DNA of 64,000 nt. Source: Hydrangea macrophylla. Lineage: Eukaryota; Streptophyta; Magnoliopsida; Cornales; Hydrangeaceae. Under the pieces are notes generated by a model. The model saw only the letters and a program-made list of their open reading frames with translations, ran no database searches and was not told where the DNA came from. The stretch lies in the NCBI GenBank assembly GCA_033977485.1, contig CM066984.1:46569100-46633099 (forward strand), in the 5' to 3' direction. The first letter of the stretch is position 1. Each line of letters opens with the position of its first letter. This document shows, one piece after another, positions 12,050 to 24,700 of the stretch. Both the position numbers and the translations under genes were made by a program.

Positions 12050-13640
12050 AAAACCCCCAATCAAGAACTCAAACTCTATTTCAAACCCAAATCCATTTTC
12101 TTCAAGAATGATCCAAAACAGTGAGCTGTTCAGATTCAAAGATTTGTTTTGAATTAAATACTTGAGTTATGATGATGAAACCACTTGAAAAATCTTCCTA
12201 AGACATCATAGTTTGTCCCCAATTTTTCCCATCAATTATAGAAATGTGAAAGTATTTGTTTTGGATGTGAGAAGTTCATATTCATAATCTGCCTCTGTTC
12301 TCACAGAATGTTCACCCAACTTCTTGCACTTATTCTGGATATTTTTGTCACTGTACATATATCTTTTCTATTTTTTTTATAAAACTTGGGTGTCTTAGGA
12401 AACTTTTGGTATATAATGGGTCATCATAAACCTTTTCTTTGATTTATGAAAAATCATACAAAATCAGTCAACAGTGCAGCTTTTGTTTCTGAGTCATGTG
12501 TACATTCTGATTTATTTCTTTTAATCTGTAATAGCTATTGATGTTTGGCTTTTTGGGTTATTTTCTAGACACAATAAGGATGATCTCTGATTATTCTCAC
12601 ATTTTCCTAGGCACGTTTGACCTCCCATTATAATGTTACAATGTAATGCATACAGTCTGTCCACTATTCACAGCATTTCACTTTTTGGCTTTCACACTTT
12701 GATGCAACACTCTCTTGTATCTAGATGAACCCATATCCCATGCACATGTTCTTTACCACTTTTAGCATGCTATATCATATCATGTATCATCTATCCTCTC
12801 ATGTATCATACTCCCATAGATTCTTGAGTTTGATTTCCAAATAAAACCATGGTTTGCAAATACTTGGGAAGTTCTTGAAATAAGTTAGGAATTGATATTC
12901 CAAGTGGTTAGAATATTCATCCAAGATCTGGAAGTATACTTTCAAAACCCTCATTTCAAAACCCCCCTCTTAAACCCCTCATTTTGATTTCAAGAAATAA
13001 ACCTTGTTTTTCTCAAAACCCTCAAAACAGTGAGTCATTTAACTTCAAGGAATTATTTTGAGTTCAATACTCAATGTATGAATGCAAGACCACTTGGAAA
13101 GTCTTTCTAACTCACTATAGAACACCCATGATTTTTGGCTTGACTTGGAAGTACTTGAAAATGGTCCATTTGGACCCAAACATTCCTTCCAGACATTCTG
13201 TCTTTGCTGTCACAGCAGCTAGGTCCACTTCCAACTTGTTTTACAGAAAACTTTTCCAAAAGGGGTAGTCCTAACTTATTTTTTCCTTAAACTTCAATGT
13301 CTTAGGGAACTTTCTGTATAAAATGGGCCTCTAAATCATTAGTTTTCATTTTCTAAGATTTTTCAACATTTCAGTCGACGGTACGGACTCTGTTCCTGAG
13401 TGACCTTCATTGTTTATATGATTTCTCTCAATCTGTGATAGCTATTCAAGATTGGCCTTTTGGGTTGTGTTCTAGACACAATAAGGAACATCGCCATAAA
13501 AAATCATGCATTGAAAACATTCCTAACCCCTCTTTTGAAATTCCAAAAGATCATGCTACTGTTCTGTCCACTATTCACAGCAAGTACATTTCAACTTTCA
13601 TTCTTTGATTTGATGCTCATATGCATTCCAAATTAGTTCA
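12050..13640 (+). repeat. Diverged ~905-bp tandem duplication within the long solo LTR
   Basis: Segments at about 12050-12955 and 12955-13640 share ordered landmarks: the AAAACAGTGAG block, CCACTTG, the AGACACAATAAGG block (12568 and 13473) and CTGTCCACTATTCACAGCA (12656 and 13565). Divergence is high, so this is an old duplication in the family. The rest (13641-14518) is single-copy LTR end sequence with no gene. Confidence 0.65.
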
Positions 13641-14789
13641 TATCTTAGGAAGCAGTTCATACTAAATTTGTACACATCCCATGTTAATTTCATTCATTCA
13701 TTCATACACATTTTAGACTTCTAAGTCATTCTAGAAATCCATGTACACAAAACACACTACAACCTTGGCACACTCTAGATACATACATTGCATCCATGCA
13801 AAGATTTGGGGTTTTTGTAGCTCCTAATCTAAGAAGATTATAAGGAATGATCATGATCACACGTTCATGCTCCCCTCGATCTAATCGTCCTTTCTCATCC
13901 GTCCCGGGGATTGAGAAATCTTCTTTTCTCAAAGATTAACATGCATCATACTAGTTTGCTAAGTATATTTTACTTTCTTTGATTTATTTGTTTCGAGAAC
14001 AATTCATGTCCCTTTAGATTAGGAAAACTTTATTATCTGATGCATGATTAGACGATTTTTCCTAGGTTTATTTGTGTGATCTTTCACTTTGCATTGTGTG
14101 ATATTTGGCTTAGATCTTATGAATGATATCTTATCTTTAGATCTTCCATTTCAAATCTCCTTATGTGATGTAATATACTATCATAGTATTATTTGTCGAA
14201 CCATACATAGTATAAGATGATTATTTGGATGCTAATTGAGGCCCGTCGAAAGACGGGGCGAGTTGAGGGTGTTTTAGTCGCGACAAAGGCTCCTTCCTCT
14301 CTCGTACCAAAACCCCAAACCAAGTTCTTTGGTGATGAAGGGCCGGTGCCCTTATCCGCTTGGGTGAGTCAAAATTAGGTTTCTTGGTTCCTTAAAGACC
14401 AAGTGGCGACTCTGTATCTGTTTTCAACAGACCTTTCATTTTCTTTTCTTTGATCCAAGTCAAATTCCTTTTCAAAACAATCTCAAACAAGAGAAGTGGT
14501 CCACTTCCGGTGTCCACATTGCGTTGATAGTGATTGGATAAGTTTACATTGTAAGTATATTACGACATAAAATAGGATGACGGATGTATAAACGTAACTT
14601 CAAAAGCATATTCGGAAGTCCTTTAATGAACTACATTCCGAAAAGAGTGACGAATGCGCGGTCGGGAAAACGTAAGGGTCGGTTGGGCTATGTTAGAAGC
14701 ATATTATGGTAAGGATAACTGTCGGATAGGTAATCTGGGCAGCGGAGATCAGGATAGTAAGAAAAAGGGATGTGTTGTGGAGTTGTGAC

Positions 14790-16375
14790 GCGGTGATTCT
14801 TTGAGTGAAGACTCCTTTCGGTTCTTCGTGATGGAATGGATGTTCTTGCACTCCGTAAATGCTTCGGTTCTTCGTGATGGAGAAGCGGTGATTCTTTGAG
14901 TAAAGACTCCTTTCGGTTCTTCGTGACGAAATGGATGTTCTTGTACTCCGTAACGCTTTCGGTTCTTCGTGACGAAGCGGTGATTCTTTTAGTGAAGACT
15001 CCTTTCGGTTCTTCGTGATGGAATGGATGTTCTTGCACTCCGTAAACGCCTCAGTTCTTCGTGATGGAGAAGCGGTGATTCTTTGAGTAAAGACTCCTTT
15101 CGGTTCTTCGTGACGAAATGGATGTTCTTGTACTCCGTAACGCTTTCGGTTCTTCGTGACGAAGCAGTGATTCTTTGAGTGAAGACTCCTTTCGGTTCTT
15201 CGTGATGGAATGGATGTTCTTGCACTCCGTAAATGCTTTGGTTCTTCGTGATGGAGAAGCGGTGATTCTTTGAGTAAAGACTCCTTTTTGTTCTTTGTGA
15301 TAAATGGACGTTCTTGTACTTCGTAACGCTTTCGGTTCTTCGTGACGAAGCGGTGATTCTTTGAGTGAAGACTCCTTTCGATTCTTCGTGATGGAATGGA
15401 TGTTCTTGCACTCCGTAAACGCTTCAGTTCTTCGTGATGGAGAAGCGGTGATTCTTTTAGTGAAGACTCCTTTCAGTTCTTCGTGATGGAATGGATGTTC
15501 TTGCACTCCGTAAACGCTTCAGTTCTTCGTGATGGAGAAGCGGTGATTCTTTGAGTAAAGACTCCTTTCGGTTCTTCGTGACAAAATGGATGTTCTTGTA
15601 CTCCGTAACGCTTTCGGTTCTTCGTGACGAATCGGTGATTCTTTTAGTGAAGACTCCATTCGGTTCTTCGTGATGGAATGGATGTTCTTGCACTCCGTAA
15701 ACGCTTCTGTTCTTCGTGTTGGAGAAGCGGTGATTCTGTGTGTAAAGACTCCTTTCGGTTCTTCGTGACAAAATGGATGTTCTTGTACTCCGTAACACTT
15801 TTGGTTCTTCGTGACGAAGCGGTGATTCTTTGAATGAAGACTCCTTTCAGTTCTTCGTGATGGAATGGATGTTCTTGCACTTCGTAAACTCTTCGGTTCT
15901 TCGTGATAGAGAAGCGGTGATTCTTTGAGTAAAGACTCCTTTCGGTTCTTCGTGACGAAATGGATGTTCTTGTACTCCGTAACGCTTTCGGTTCTTCGTG
16001 ACGAAGCGACGATTCTTTGAGTGAAGACTCCTTTCGGTTCTTCGTGATGGAATGGATGTTCTTGCACTCCGTAAATGCTTCAGTTCTTCGTGATGGAGAA
16101 GCGGTGATTCTTTGAGTAAAGACTCCTTCCGGTTCTTAGTGATGGGATGGATGTTCTTGCACTCCGTAAACGCTTCGGTTCTTCGTGATGGAGAAGCGGT
16201 AATTCTTTGAGTAAAGACTCCTTTCGGTTCTTCGTGACGAAATGGATGTTCTTGTACTCCGTAACGCTTTCGGCTCTTCGTGACGAAGCGGTGATTCCTT
16301 GAGTGAAGACTCCTTTCGGTTCTTCGTGACGAATTGGATGTTCTTGCACTCCTTAACACTTCGGTTCTTCTTGAC
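14790..16375. repeat. ~94-bp minisatellite, about 17 units (5' LTR)
   Basis: Units carry GAAGACTCCTTTCGGTTC, GATGTTCTTG and ACTCCGTAA blocks. I count 17 GACTCC-type landmarks between about 14806 and 16307. Two unit types alternate imperfectly. The block has few stop codons on the minus strand, so overlapping long minus-strand frames run through it with a recurring HEEPKG/SRRTES pattern. These look like by-products of the repeat, not genes. Confidence 0.9.
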
Positions 16376-17170
16376 GAAGTGGTTGATGAAAGATGTTTTT
16401 GGTTGATGAAAGATGTTTCGGTTGACGAAGGATGTTTTGGTTGATGAAAGATGGTTTGGTTAGCAAGAGATACTTTGGGTTTGTAAATGACGTCGGATGT
16501 TAGAAATGAATGATAGTGGCGTTAAGAATATCGAGACGAGTTTTCTCAGTTGGACGTTTTCTTTTCGAATACGTGGTTAGGTATATTGGTAGTTATGGCC
16601 CAATGGTGAGAACGTAAAGATCTTAAAAGATATGTTAAAAAAATAATAAGGGTATCTTTGTTGTGCTTTACTATATACGTTCCATTTGATTTAGCTTACT
16701 CACTCAGCTTTCATAAGCTGACGACGTTCATGTCGCTGGACATTCCCATGTCCAGCTTATCCAGGTAACGAGTACACGGGTTATGATGCTACGCAAGCGG
16801 AGAACGTGGAGGAAGAGTACACCGAAGATGGCTATGGATATACTTGTTAGAGAGAAGACTAGTGGCTGTCTTTTGTAAATGTCTTTGGTGGAAAGCTCTA
16901 TCAGAAGACTTATTATAGCTTTTGTAAGGCCCTAGAGCCATAAGACTCTGATGTATCTACCATTATGTAATAGTTAACTAGTACTGTGGCCTTTCTTTGT
17001 AATATATCAATGTGAGCAGATGTTGGTTTTATCCTTTTGGTTATGTTGTTTAATATTATTATTTGGTCACGGACAAATCGGTACTGCAACCAGTCACGTG
17101 CCTCAGGGTCCAAGATGAAAATTTTAAATTTTTCCATATCTTGGCTACGCCGGGGCGTGACAGGGATTTT

Positions 17171-17182
17171 TGGTATCAGAGC
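17171..17182 (+). other. Primer binding site (initiator tRNA-Met type)
   Basis: TGGTATCAGAGC lies 8 bases downstream of the 5' LTR end. This is the standard primer site of chromoviruses and confirms the left edge of the internal region. Confidence 0.9.
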
Positions 17183-17311
17183 TTTAGGTTAAGACGTGTA
17201 CACCGATTGTCCTACACACTTAAGTTATGAACTGTTAGACCTTTTTCCATCCATAAATACATAAACCTTATGGTAGCTTTGTGATTAGCATGGCTCCTTA
17301 TTACATCCTGG

Positions 17312-17635
17312 ATGGATATGGAGGATGGGGTTGATGAGGAGATTGACCCAGCAGTGGGTATTGACCTAGCAGAGGATGTTGACCCAACAGAGGGTGCTGG
17401 TGAGGGGGAAGCAATGATAGTCATGGAGGCTAGAGAGCCAGAGGTTGAGGATGACTTTGAGGATGACTCTAAGGATGCAGATATAGAGCCTTTGGATAAG
17501 GATAAAGATGAGATAGTTGATAAGTTTGACCCGTACTTGGACTGGGTTCCACCTATGGAGATTCCAATCTTGGATGATGTTATACCATATAAGTCAGATA
17601 TGAAGGACTGTTGGGATAGGACTCCCAGGATCTAG
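17312..17635 (+). CDS. Acidic open frame of unknown origin in the gag position
   Basis: A 107-codon frame dominated by Asp and Glu, with imperfect repeats around DPAVGIDLAEDVDPTEG and a terminal stretch containing DPYLDWVPPMEIPILDD. It lies 130 bp after the primer binding site, where gag should begin, but has no capsid-like or zinc-knuckle sequence. It may be a retained leader ORF, captured sequence, or a chance frame made by GAYGAN repeats. I do not recognise it. Confidence 0.25.
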   Translation: MDMEDGVDEEIDPAVGIDLAEDVDPTEGAGEGEAMIVMEAREPEVEDDFEDDSKDADIEPLDKDKDEIVDKFDPYLDWVPPMEIPILDDVIPYKSDMKDCWDRTPRI

Positions 17636-17912
17636 AGCTTTACTTGTATTAGGACTAGTAGCCCATCTTTTTGTGCATATAGTATGTACCCAGGCATATA
17701 ACACAAACTAGTGGTAGCGTGTACGTCTTTTTATGTAAATATTTGAAGTTATCTATAAAGATTTGTTTCCTCTACTTGATGAAATGTATTGATGTGATAT
17801 GTACTCATATTAGAATTGTTAACTATACCTTATCGTTTACATATCTCGTAACCATAGTTAGGACTGGAGGGTAACCGGTAGTTATTCAGTTAGGTTCATA
17901 ACACACAAACAG

Positions 17913-18171
17913 ATGACAAGTCAACCACCTCAGCTTAGGAATGGACCAAGGGGAAGACCTCCGACCCGTTTCCAAGGAAACAAACACCCGTGGAATAGTG
18001 GTAAGAAACCAGGACACACCTTTTCCCGGAATAAGCATGCAAAACCAACTGCACCACAAGTACCAACCACTACTACCGGGAACAACAAGGATGGATGTTT
18101 CAATTGCGGGATCCTCGAACTACACAGCCCCCAGAACCAACAACCGAGCTAATGTTATATGCTACAACTGA
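17913..18171 (+). pseudogene. Gag nucleocapsid remnant
   Basis: A basic, proline-rich stretch leads to GCFNCG, the first half of a CCHC zinc knuckle. The reading frame shifts after it, and a second knuckle is recognisable across the TGA at 18169-18171 (CYN, stop, CKRGR) with His and Cys positions altered. The capsid part of gag, several hundred codons in intact Tekay elements, is not found upstream, so gag is deleted and frameshifted. Confidence 0.65.
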
Positions 18172-18186
18172 TGCAAAAGAGGACGC

Positions 18187-21100
18187 ATGAGCATGGATTA
18201 CAATGCACCAAGAGAAAACTATCATGGGCCTACTACTCAAGGTCAAACTAGCAAAGGTCGACTAAATCCTATCATACCTGAGGCGGCCAACTATGATGAA
18301 AAGGAACAGCAGAACTTGGAAGGTACACTCTCATTATATGCTAGTCGAGTTAAAGTACTTTTTGATGCAGGTGCTACGAATTCGTTTATTGCCTTTGAGA
18401 TTGTACGACGATTGGGTTTAGTACCCCAAGCACTTGAGGTAGCCCTGAATGCGGTATCATCTTTGGGAGTGACCGTGAAGCTAGGAAAGGTGTGCAAGGA
18501 CTGCACTTTGACATTGGAGGATAGGAACCTACATGCAGACTTAATTGTTCTGTCAATGAAGGAATTCGACAAAATCTTAGGATTTGACTGGCTTACTAAG
18601 TATCATGCAAAGTTAGATTGTGCTGGTAGGTCGATCACATTTTCAGTACCTGGAAGTGCACCCTTTAGTTTTCAATGCAACCCTACTAGTGACGCTTTTC
18701 TTACAAGTCGTTTAGCCGCTATGGAAACTACAGGCTCAGATTTGACGATCGCTCAGATTCCGATAGTCCGAGACTATGAGGATTTCTTTCAGGACATTTC
18801 TGGATTACCACCAAAGCGCGAGATTGACTTTTGTATTGAGTTAGTACCCGAAACGACTCCGATATCCAAGGCTCCTTATCGTATGGCCCCAACGGAAATG
18901 CTGGAGTTGAAGAAGCAAGTACAAGAGTTAGAAGATCTTGGATTTATTAGACCAAGCACGTCACCTTGGGGAGCCCCGGTTCTATTTGTTAGAAAGAAGG
19001 ATGGAAATCTTTGACTCTGTATCGACTACAGAGAGTTGAATAAGGTTACTATTAAGAATAAGTACCCGCTTCCCAAGATAGATGATTTGTTCGATCAACT
19101 ACAAGGAGCGGCGACCTTTTCGAAGATTGCCTTACGATCTGGGTACCATCAGTTACTTGTCAGGCCGGAAGATATACCGAAAACAACTTTCAGAACAAGA
19201 TATGGGCACTACGAGTTCTTAGTTATGCCTTTTGGATTAACTAATGCCCCGACGGTATTCATGGATTTGATGAATCGGGTGTTCAGACCCTTCTTGGATC
19301 AATTCATCATCGAGTTTATCGACAACATCCTTATTTATTCAAAGAGTGATGAAGAACACGAGAAGCATGTAAAGATTGCACTTCAGACACTTAGAGAAAA
19401 TCGTCTCTATGCTAAGTTCAGTAAGTGTGAGTTTTGGCTGAAAGAGGTCAAATTCTTAGGACATGTAGTCTCACAGAATGGAATTTCGGTGGACTCAACC
19501 AAGACGGACGCAGTTTCTAGTTGGAATAGACCAACCAACGCATCAGAAGTACGAAGTTTCCTTGGATTGGCTGGATACTATAGGAGATTCGTGGAAGGTT
19601 TCTCAAGGATCGCGTCTCCTTTAACCGGACTAACAAAGAAGGATTCAAAGTTTGAGTGGAAGGACAAGCACGAACGCGCCTTTCAGGAATTAAAGGAGAG
19701 GTTAACCTCAGCGCCAGTGCTAGCCATACCCAAGAGTGGTGAACAGTACACTATCTACATTGACGCTTCATATCAAGGACTAGGATGTGTACTCATGCAG
19801 AATGGTCAGGTGATCGCTTACGGATTTAGGCAATTAAAGCCACATAAATTAAACTACCCTACGCACGATTTGGAATTGGCTGCAATTGTCTTTGCACTCA
19901 AAATTTGGAGGCACTATATCTACAGAGAGAAGTTCGACTTGTTTAGCGATCACAAAAGCTTGAAATACCTGTTCTTTCAAAAGGATTTAAACATGAGACA
20001 ACGACGTTGGATGGAGCTACTTAAGGACTACGACTTTAATTTGCAATACCACTCCGGTAAGGCAAATGTAGTCGCAGATGCTCTAAACAGAAAACCCCAA
20101 AGGTTAATCGCCTCATTTTTAATCAGGGAATGGAAAGCCTTAGAAGCTTTAACAGAATTTGACTTCCAGACTACAAGACCAGGTATTGGACGACCTTTTG
20201 GATGTCTTATGGTGCAGCCAACCCTCATTAACCGAATACTCGAAGCTCAAAAGAAGGACAAAGGATTGAGGAAATGGTTTGAGAAGGCGAAAGCAAAGGA
20301 TCCAACTGAATGGAATATTGGAACAGACAGGGCATTCAGATGTAAGGACAGGTTATGTGTACCCAACACGGATAATTTGAGGAAAGACATTCTGAATGAA
20401 GCCCACAAGTCAAGGATGACTATACACCCCGGCGGAACCAAGATGTACAAAGACTTAAAAAGGAACTTTTGGTGGGAAGGCATGAAGAGAGAAGTCGCGG
20501 AATATGTAGCAAAATACCCTACTTGCCAGCAAGTCAAGGCGGAACATCAACGACCTCCAGGATTACTACAACCTCTACTAGTTCCAGAATGGAAATGTGA
20601 GCATATCACCATGGATTTTGTTATGGGATTGCCAAGATCCCAGCAGAACCATGATGCCATTTGGGTAGTTGTTGATTGACTGACCAAATTAGCCCATTTT
20701 ATTGCATATAATATGACCTATCCTGTTGAGAAGATAAGTCGACTTTATCTGCAACAGGTTGTGCGGTTACATGGGGTACCGGTGTCAATAGTATCAGATC
20801 GAGATTCGAGATTCACCGCCGAATTTTGGGAGAGTCTTCAGAAAGCGATGGGAACATCTCTGAAGTTAAGTTCTGCATTTCATCCACAAACTGACGGACA
20901 AACAGAAAGGACGAATCAAGTAATGGAGGACATGCTTCGAGCCTGTGTAATCGATTTCGAAAGTTTGTGGGAAACTCACTTACCGTTGGTTGAGTTTGCT
21001 TATAACAACAGTTTTCATTCGAGCATAGGGATGGCACCATTTGAAGCACTATACGGAAGGCCGTGCCGATCACCTTTGTGTTGGGCTGAAATTGGGGATG

Positions 21101-21657
21101 GAAAACTATTGGGACCAGACTTAGTCCAGGAGACCAATAAAGGAATCAATACAGTAAAGGAAAGAATGAAGGCAGCACAAAGTAGATACAAGAGCTACGC
21201 GGATAAACGACGTCGAAACCTAGAATTTGAAGTGGGAGATCATGTTTACCTGAAAGTTTCCCTGGTTCGAGGCGTGGTAAGGTTTGGACAGAAGAAGGGA
21301 AAGCTATCACCATGCTACATCGGACTATTTAAAATTCTAGAGCACATAAGGAAAGTCGTCTATAGATTGGCGTTACCACCGAAGATGTCGGGAGTTCATA
21401 ATATTTTCCATGTAAGTATGTTGAGGAAGTGTCTTCATAACCCGGCTCACGAGATCGACTTCAAAGATATCAAAGTAAATGACAATGCTACATTCATTGA
21501 AGGACCTATAAAGATTCTGGATCATGGAATCAAGAAGTTGAGAAACAAAGAGATTCCGCTGGTAAAGATTCAGTGGAAACACCATGACGAAGGAGAAGCC
21601 TCTTGGGAGCTGGAATCAGAAATGAGAGAGAAATTTCCTTTTGTTTTTAGTACCTAG
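18187..21657 (+). pseudogene. Chromovirus pol: protease, RT, RNase H, integrase, chromodomain
   Basis: A single frame interrupted by TGA at 19012-19014 and 20677-20679. The protease has FDAGAT (D at 18364). The RT has the LCIDYRELN block and MPFGLTNAP, but the first catalytic Asp is Ala (19129-19131) and the YxDD-type box reads FIDNIL (Asn codon 19324-19326). RNase H contains IDASYQG and SDHKSL. The integrase zinc finger has Tyr for its first Cys (YPTCQQ), followed by [15 protein letters not shown] and TERTNQ. The C-terminus has GPIKILD and the chromodomain end EASWELE. Both stops look like CGA-to-TGA changes. It encoded copying and targeted integration and is now dead. Confidence 0.95.
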
Positions 21658-21670
21658 TTAACTCAGATTT

Positions 21671-21703
21671 CGAGGACGAAATCCTGTAATAGGTGGTAGA
21701 AGA
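21671..21703 (+). other. Polypurine-tract region before the 3' LTR
   Basis: CGAGGACGAAATCC followed by purine-rich AGGTGGTAGAAGA ends directly at the TG of the 3' LTR. The GAGGACGAAAT motif is characteristic of the end of chromovirus pol regions. The tract is less pure than usual. Confidence 0.7.
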
Positions 21704-24700
21704 TGTAATACCTGTAATTTCTCTACGTGCAATAATATGAGTTTTATGAATTTCTATATCTGGTCTATTATTACATCATTATTTTATTTGTGTGACTGTA
21801 TCAGTGTAATGTAATTACTAATTAGACTATAATCACTGCACTGACTCGACCGTAATTAGAATTAACTTAGTCCCGTAATCGGACCCGGACATTATAAATA
21901 ATACCCGATTGCACGTAAATCGAGACTGACACGCATATCAAGAATATTTGCACGCAAACTGAGGTAGTGGCACAAAACTCGAGGTGGACCCCACATGGTC
22001 GACCACATGGCACCACCTCCCTTGCCACTTGTCCACCTCTAGGACACTTGTCCATGCATGTACACTCTAGCACATGCATGGTGACACATATCCCACCACC
22101 ATCTCTATATAAACATACCTATATTCATGCATTACACCCTTGGCCATTTACAATCTGCATATAGAGTTAGAGAGAGCTAGGAGATGAACTCCATGGAGAG
22201 ATAAGAGATACATGGAGATGGAGAAGAAGAACTAGGAAGAAGTCTCCACCATTGAGGTTGTGTTCAAGCTTCCTAATCCAAATCCCAAGCTCAATTTCAA
22301 GTTTAAGTGAGTATTCTAACTCACTTTAGAACCTATGTAGTATGTAGTAATGTTTATTATGTGCTTGATGTTGATAGTTTGAGAGATCCATGCCATGCAA
22401 GATAAATTTTCAAATCTGGGAAGCAGAAACTTCCAGCAGAGTGTTGTTTAGTAAAACAAACATTTCGAGCAGTAAGAAAATGGTAATGAGTCTAGGTTTT
22501 TTTGTGGAGAAATCTAACGCATTTATCTACAAATAACTCTTCTATAGCTCAGTCTGAAAATCAATTCCTCATAGGTGAAATGTACATGCAACGAAGTACT
22601 TTAAATCTGAGAAACAGAAACCTTCAGCAGAATGTAGTTTAGTACAATGAGTGTTTCAAGCAGCTCCCAAATCTGAATTAAGCTAGGTTATTTTTTGGAG
22701 AAAGCTAACTCATTTATCTACAAATAACTCCTCTAGCCTGGTCTAAAAATGACTCCTTAATAGGTGAAATGCACATGTAACGCAGTACTATAAATCTGGG
22801 ACAGAACAGTCCAAAAATACAGAAATGTCTAAGTAAAATAAATATTTTGAGTAGATCAAAATTGTAATTGAAGCTAGTTTTTTTGTACATGAAGCTAATC
22901 TAATTATCTACAATGTTCTAGTTTTGAATTTGATCTACAAATCAATTTATCATGCCCAAATAAATCATATCAATTCAGTCGAGATAGTAAAATTAATTCC
23001 TGGCAGATTGTATAACTACTTGTATGATGTGTTTATTATTGATGCTTGCTTTCCGGTACCTATGTGGTTATGGATATCTTGTGTTATGGTAGTGCTATCG
23101 CGTATATGAGTATGTTAAGGGTTTTATCTATATGGTTATTGATATCAAATCCATGTTATAGATCCACGAGCTACATGCTAGGTTTCCGTTGTTATGAATA
23201 TAATGTGATGACCATAGAGAGTTCATACCCAAGCTTTAAGTATGTTGTACGGCATGATTATTGCGTTGATAGTGATTGGATAAGTTTCCATTGTAAGTAT
23301 ATTACGACATAAAACAGGATGACGGATGTATAAACGTAACTTCGAAAGTATATTCGAAAGTCCTTTAATGAACTACATTCTGAAAAGAGTGACGAATGCG
23401 CGGTCGGGAAAACGTAAGGGTCGGTTGTGCTATGTTAGAAGCAGATTATGGTAAGGATAATTGTCGGATAGGTAATCTGGGCAGCGGAGATCAGGATAGT
23501 AAGAAAAAGGGATGTGTTGTTGAGTTGTGACGCGGTGATTCTTTGAGTGAAGACTCCTTTCGGTTCTTCGTGATTGAATGGAGGTTCTTGCACTCCATAA
23601 ACGCTTCGGTTCTTCGTGATGGAGAAGCGGTGATTCTTTGAGTAAAGACTCCTTTCGGTTCTTCGTGACGAAATGGATGTTCTTGTACTTCGTAACGCTT
23701 TCGGTTCTTCGTGATGAAGCGATGATTCTTTTAGTGAAGACTCCTTTCGGTTCTTCGTGATGGAATGGATGTTCTTGCACTCCGTATACGCTTTAGTTCT
23801 TCGTGATGGAGAAGCGGTGATTCTTTGAGTAAAGACTCCTTCCGGTTCTTAGTGATGGGATGGATGTTCTTGCACTCCGTAAACGCTTCGGTTCTTCGTG
23901 ATGGAGAAGCAGTAATTCTTTGAGTAAAGAGTCCTTTCGGTTCTTCATGACGAAATGGATGTTCTTGTACTCCGTAACACTTTCGGCTCTTCGTGACGAA
24001 GCGGTGATTCCTTGAGTGAAGACTCCTTTTGGTTCTTCGTGACTAATTGGATGTTCTTGCACTCCTTAACACTTCGGTTCTTTGTGACGAAGTGGTTGAT
24101 GAAAGATGTTTTTGGTTGATGAATGATGTTTCGGTTGACGAAGGATGTTTTGGTTGATGAAAGATGGTTTGGTTAGCAAGAGATACTTTGGGTTTGTAAA
24201 TGACGTCGGATGTTAGAAATGAATGATAGTGGTGTTAAGAATATCGAGACGAGTTTTCTCAGTTGGACATTTTATTTTCGAATACGTGGTTAGGTATATT
24301 GGTAGTTATGGCCCAATGGTGAGAACGCAAAGATCTTATAAGATATGTTAAAAAAATAATAAGGGTATCTTTGTTGTGCTTTACTATATACGTTCCATTT
24401 GATTTAGCTTACTCACTCAGCTTTCATAAGCTGACGACGTTCATGTCGCTGGACATTCCCATGTCCAGCTTATCCAGGTAATGAGTACACGGGTTATGAT
24501 GCTACGCAAGCGGAGATCGTGGAAGAAGAGTACACCGAAGATAGCTATGGATATACTTGTTAGAGAGAAGACTAGTGGCTATGTTTTGTAAATGTCTTTG
24601 GTGGAAAGCTATATCAGAAGACTTATTATAGCTTTTGTAAGGCCCTAGAGCCATAAGACTCTGATGTATCTACCATGATGTAATAGTTAACTAGTACTGT

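Larger units (their letters stand above)
5012..14518 (+). mobile_element. Long solo LTR (probably Tat-like) nested in the chromovirus LTR
   Basis: It begins TGTAGACACC and ends GGTGTCCACA (imperfect inverted ends), with the 5-bp TSD TTGCG at 5007-5011 and 14519-14523. The uninterrupted 3' LTR of the host element reads straight through this site, which proves the insertion. Without the internal array it is about 4.17 kb. The end segment contains a GTGGCGACTC block (about 14403-14412) that I associate with plant Tat-like LTRs. No coding sequence, primer binding site or second LTR is present, so a solo LTR is the best reading. The lineage is inferred. Confidence 0.8.
3446..17162 (+). repeat. 5' LTR of the chromovirus, interrupted
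   Basis: The pieces are 3446-5011 and 14524-17162, 4205 bp without the 9.5-kb insertion and its duplicated target site. The partner LTR is 3172 bp. The 1033-bp excess lies in the minisatellite block 14790-16375. Outside that block the two LTRs align closely with scattered substitutions. Confidence 0.92.

Noticed and set aside
5012..14518. Complete LTR retrotransposon with two LTRs
   Set aside because: The start sequence is not repeated inside, and no primer site, purine tract or coding region is found apart from those of the nested array. A solo LTR fits better.
14688..16359. Repeat proteins on the minus strand of the chromovirus LTR
   Set aside because: They are translations of a non-coding minisatellite in several frames. 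They differ in number between the two LTRs and have no start context or known domain.
17171..17182. tRNA gene fragment
   Set aside because: The 12-base match to the initiator tRNA 3' end is the primer binding site of the retrotransposon. No cloverleaf is present.
18291..21585. Minus-strand frames opposite the chromovirus pol
   Set aside because: Shadows of the plus-strand pol, which shows conserved domain order.
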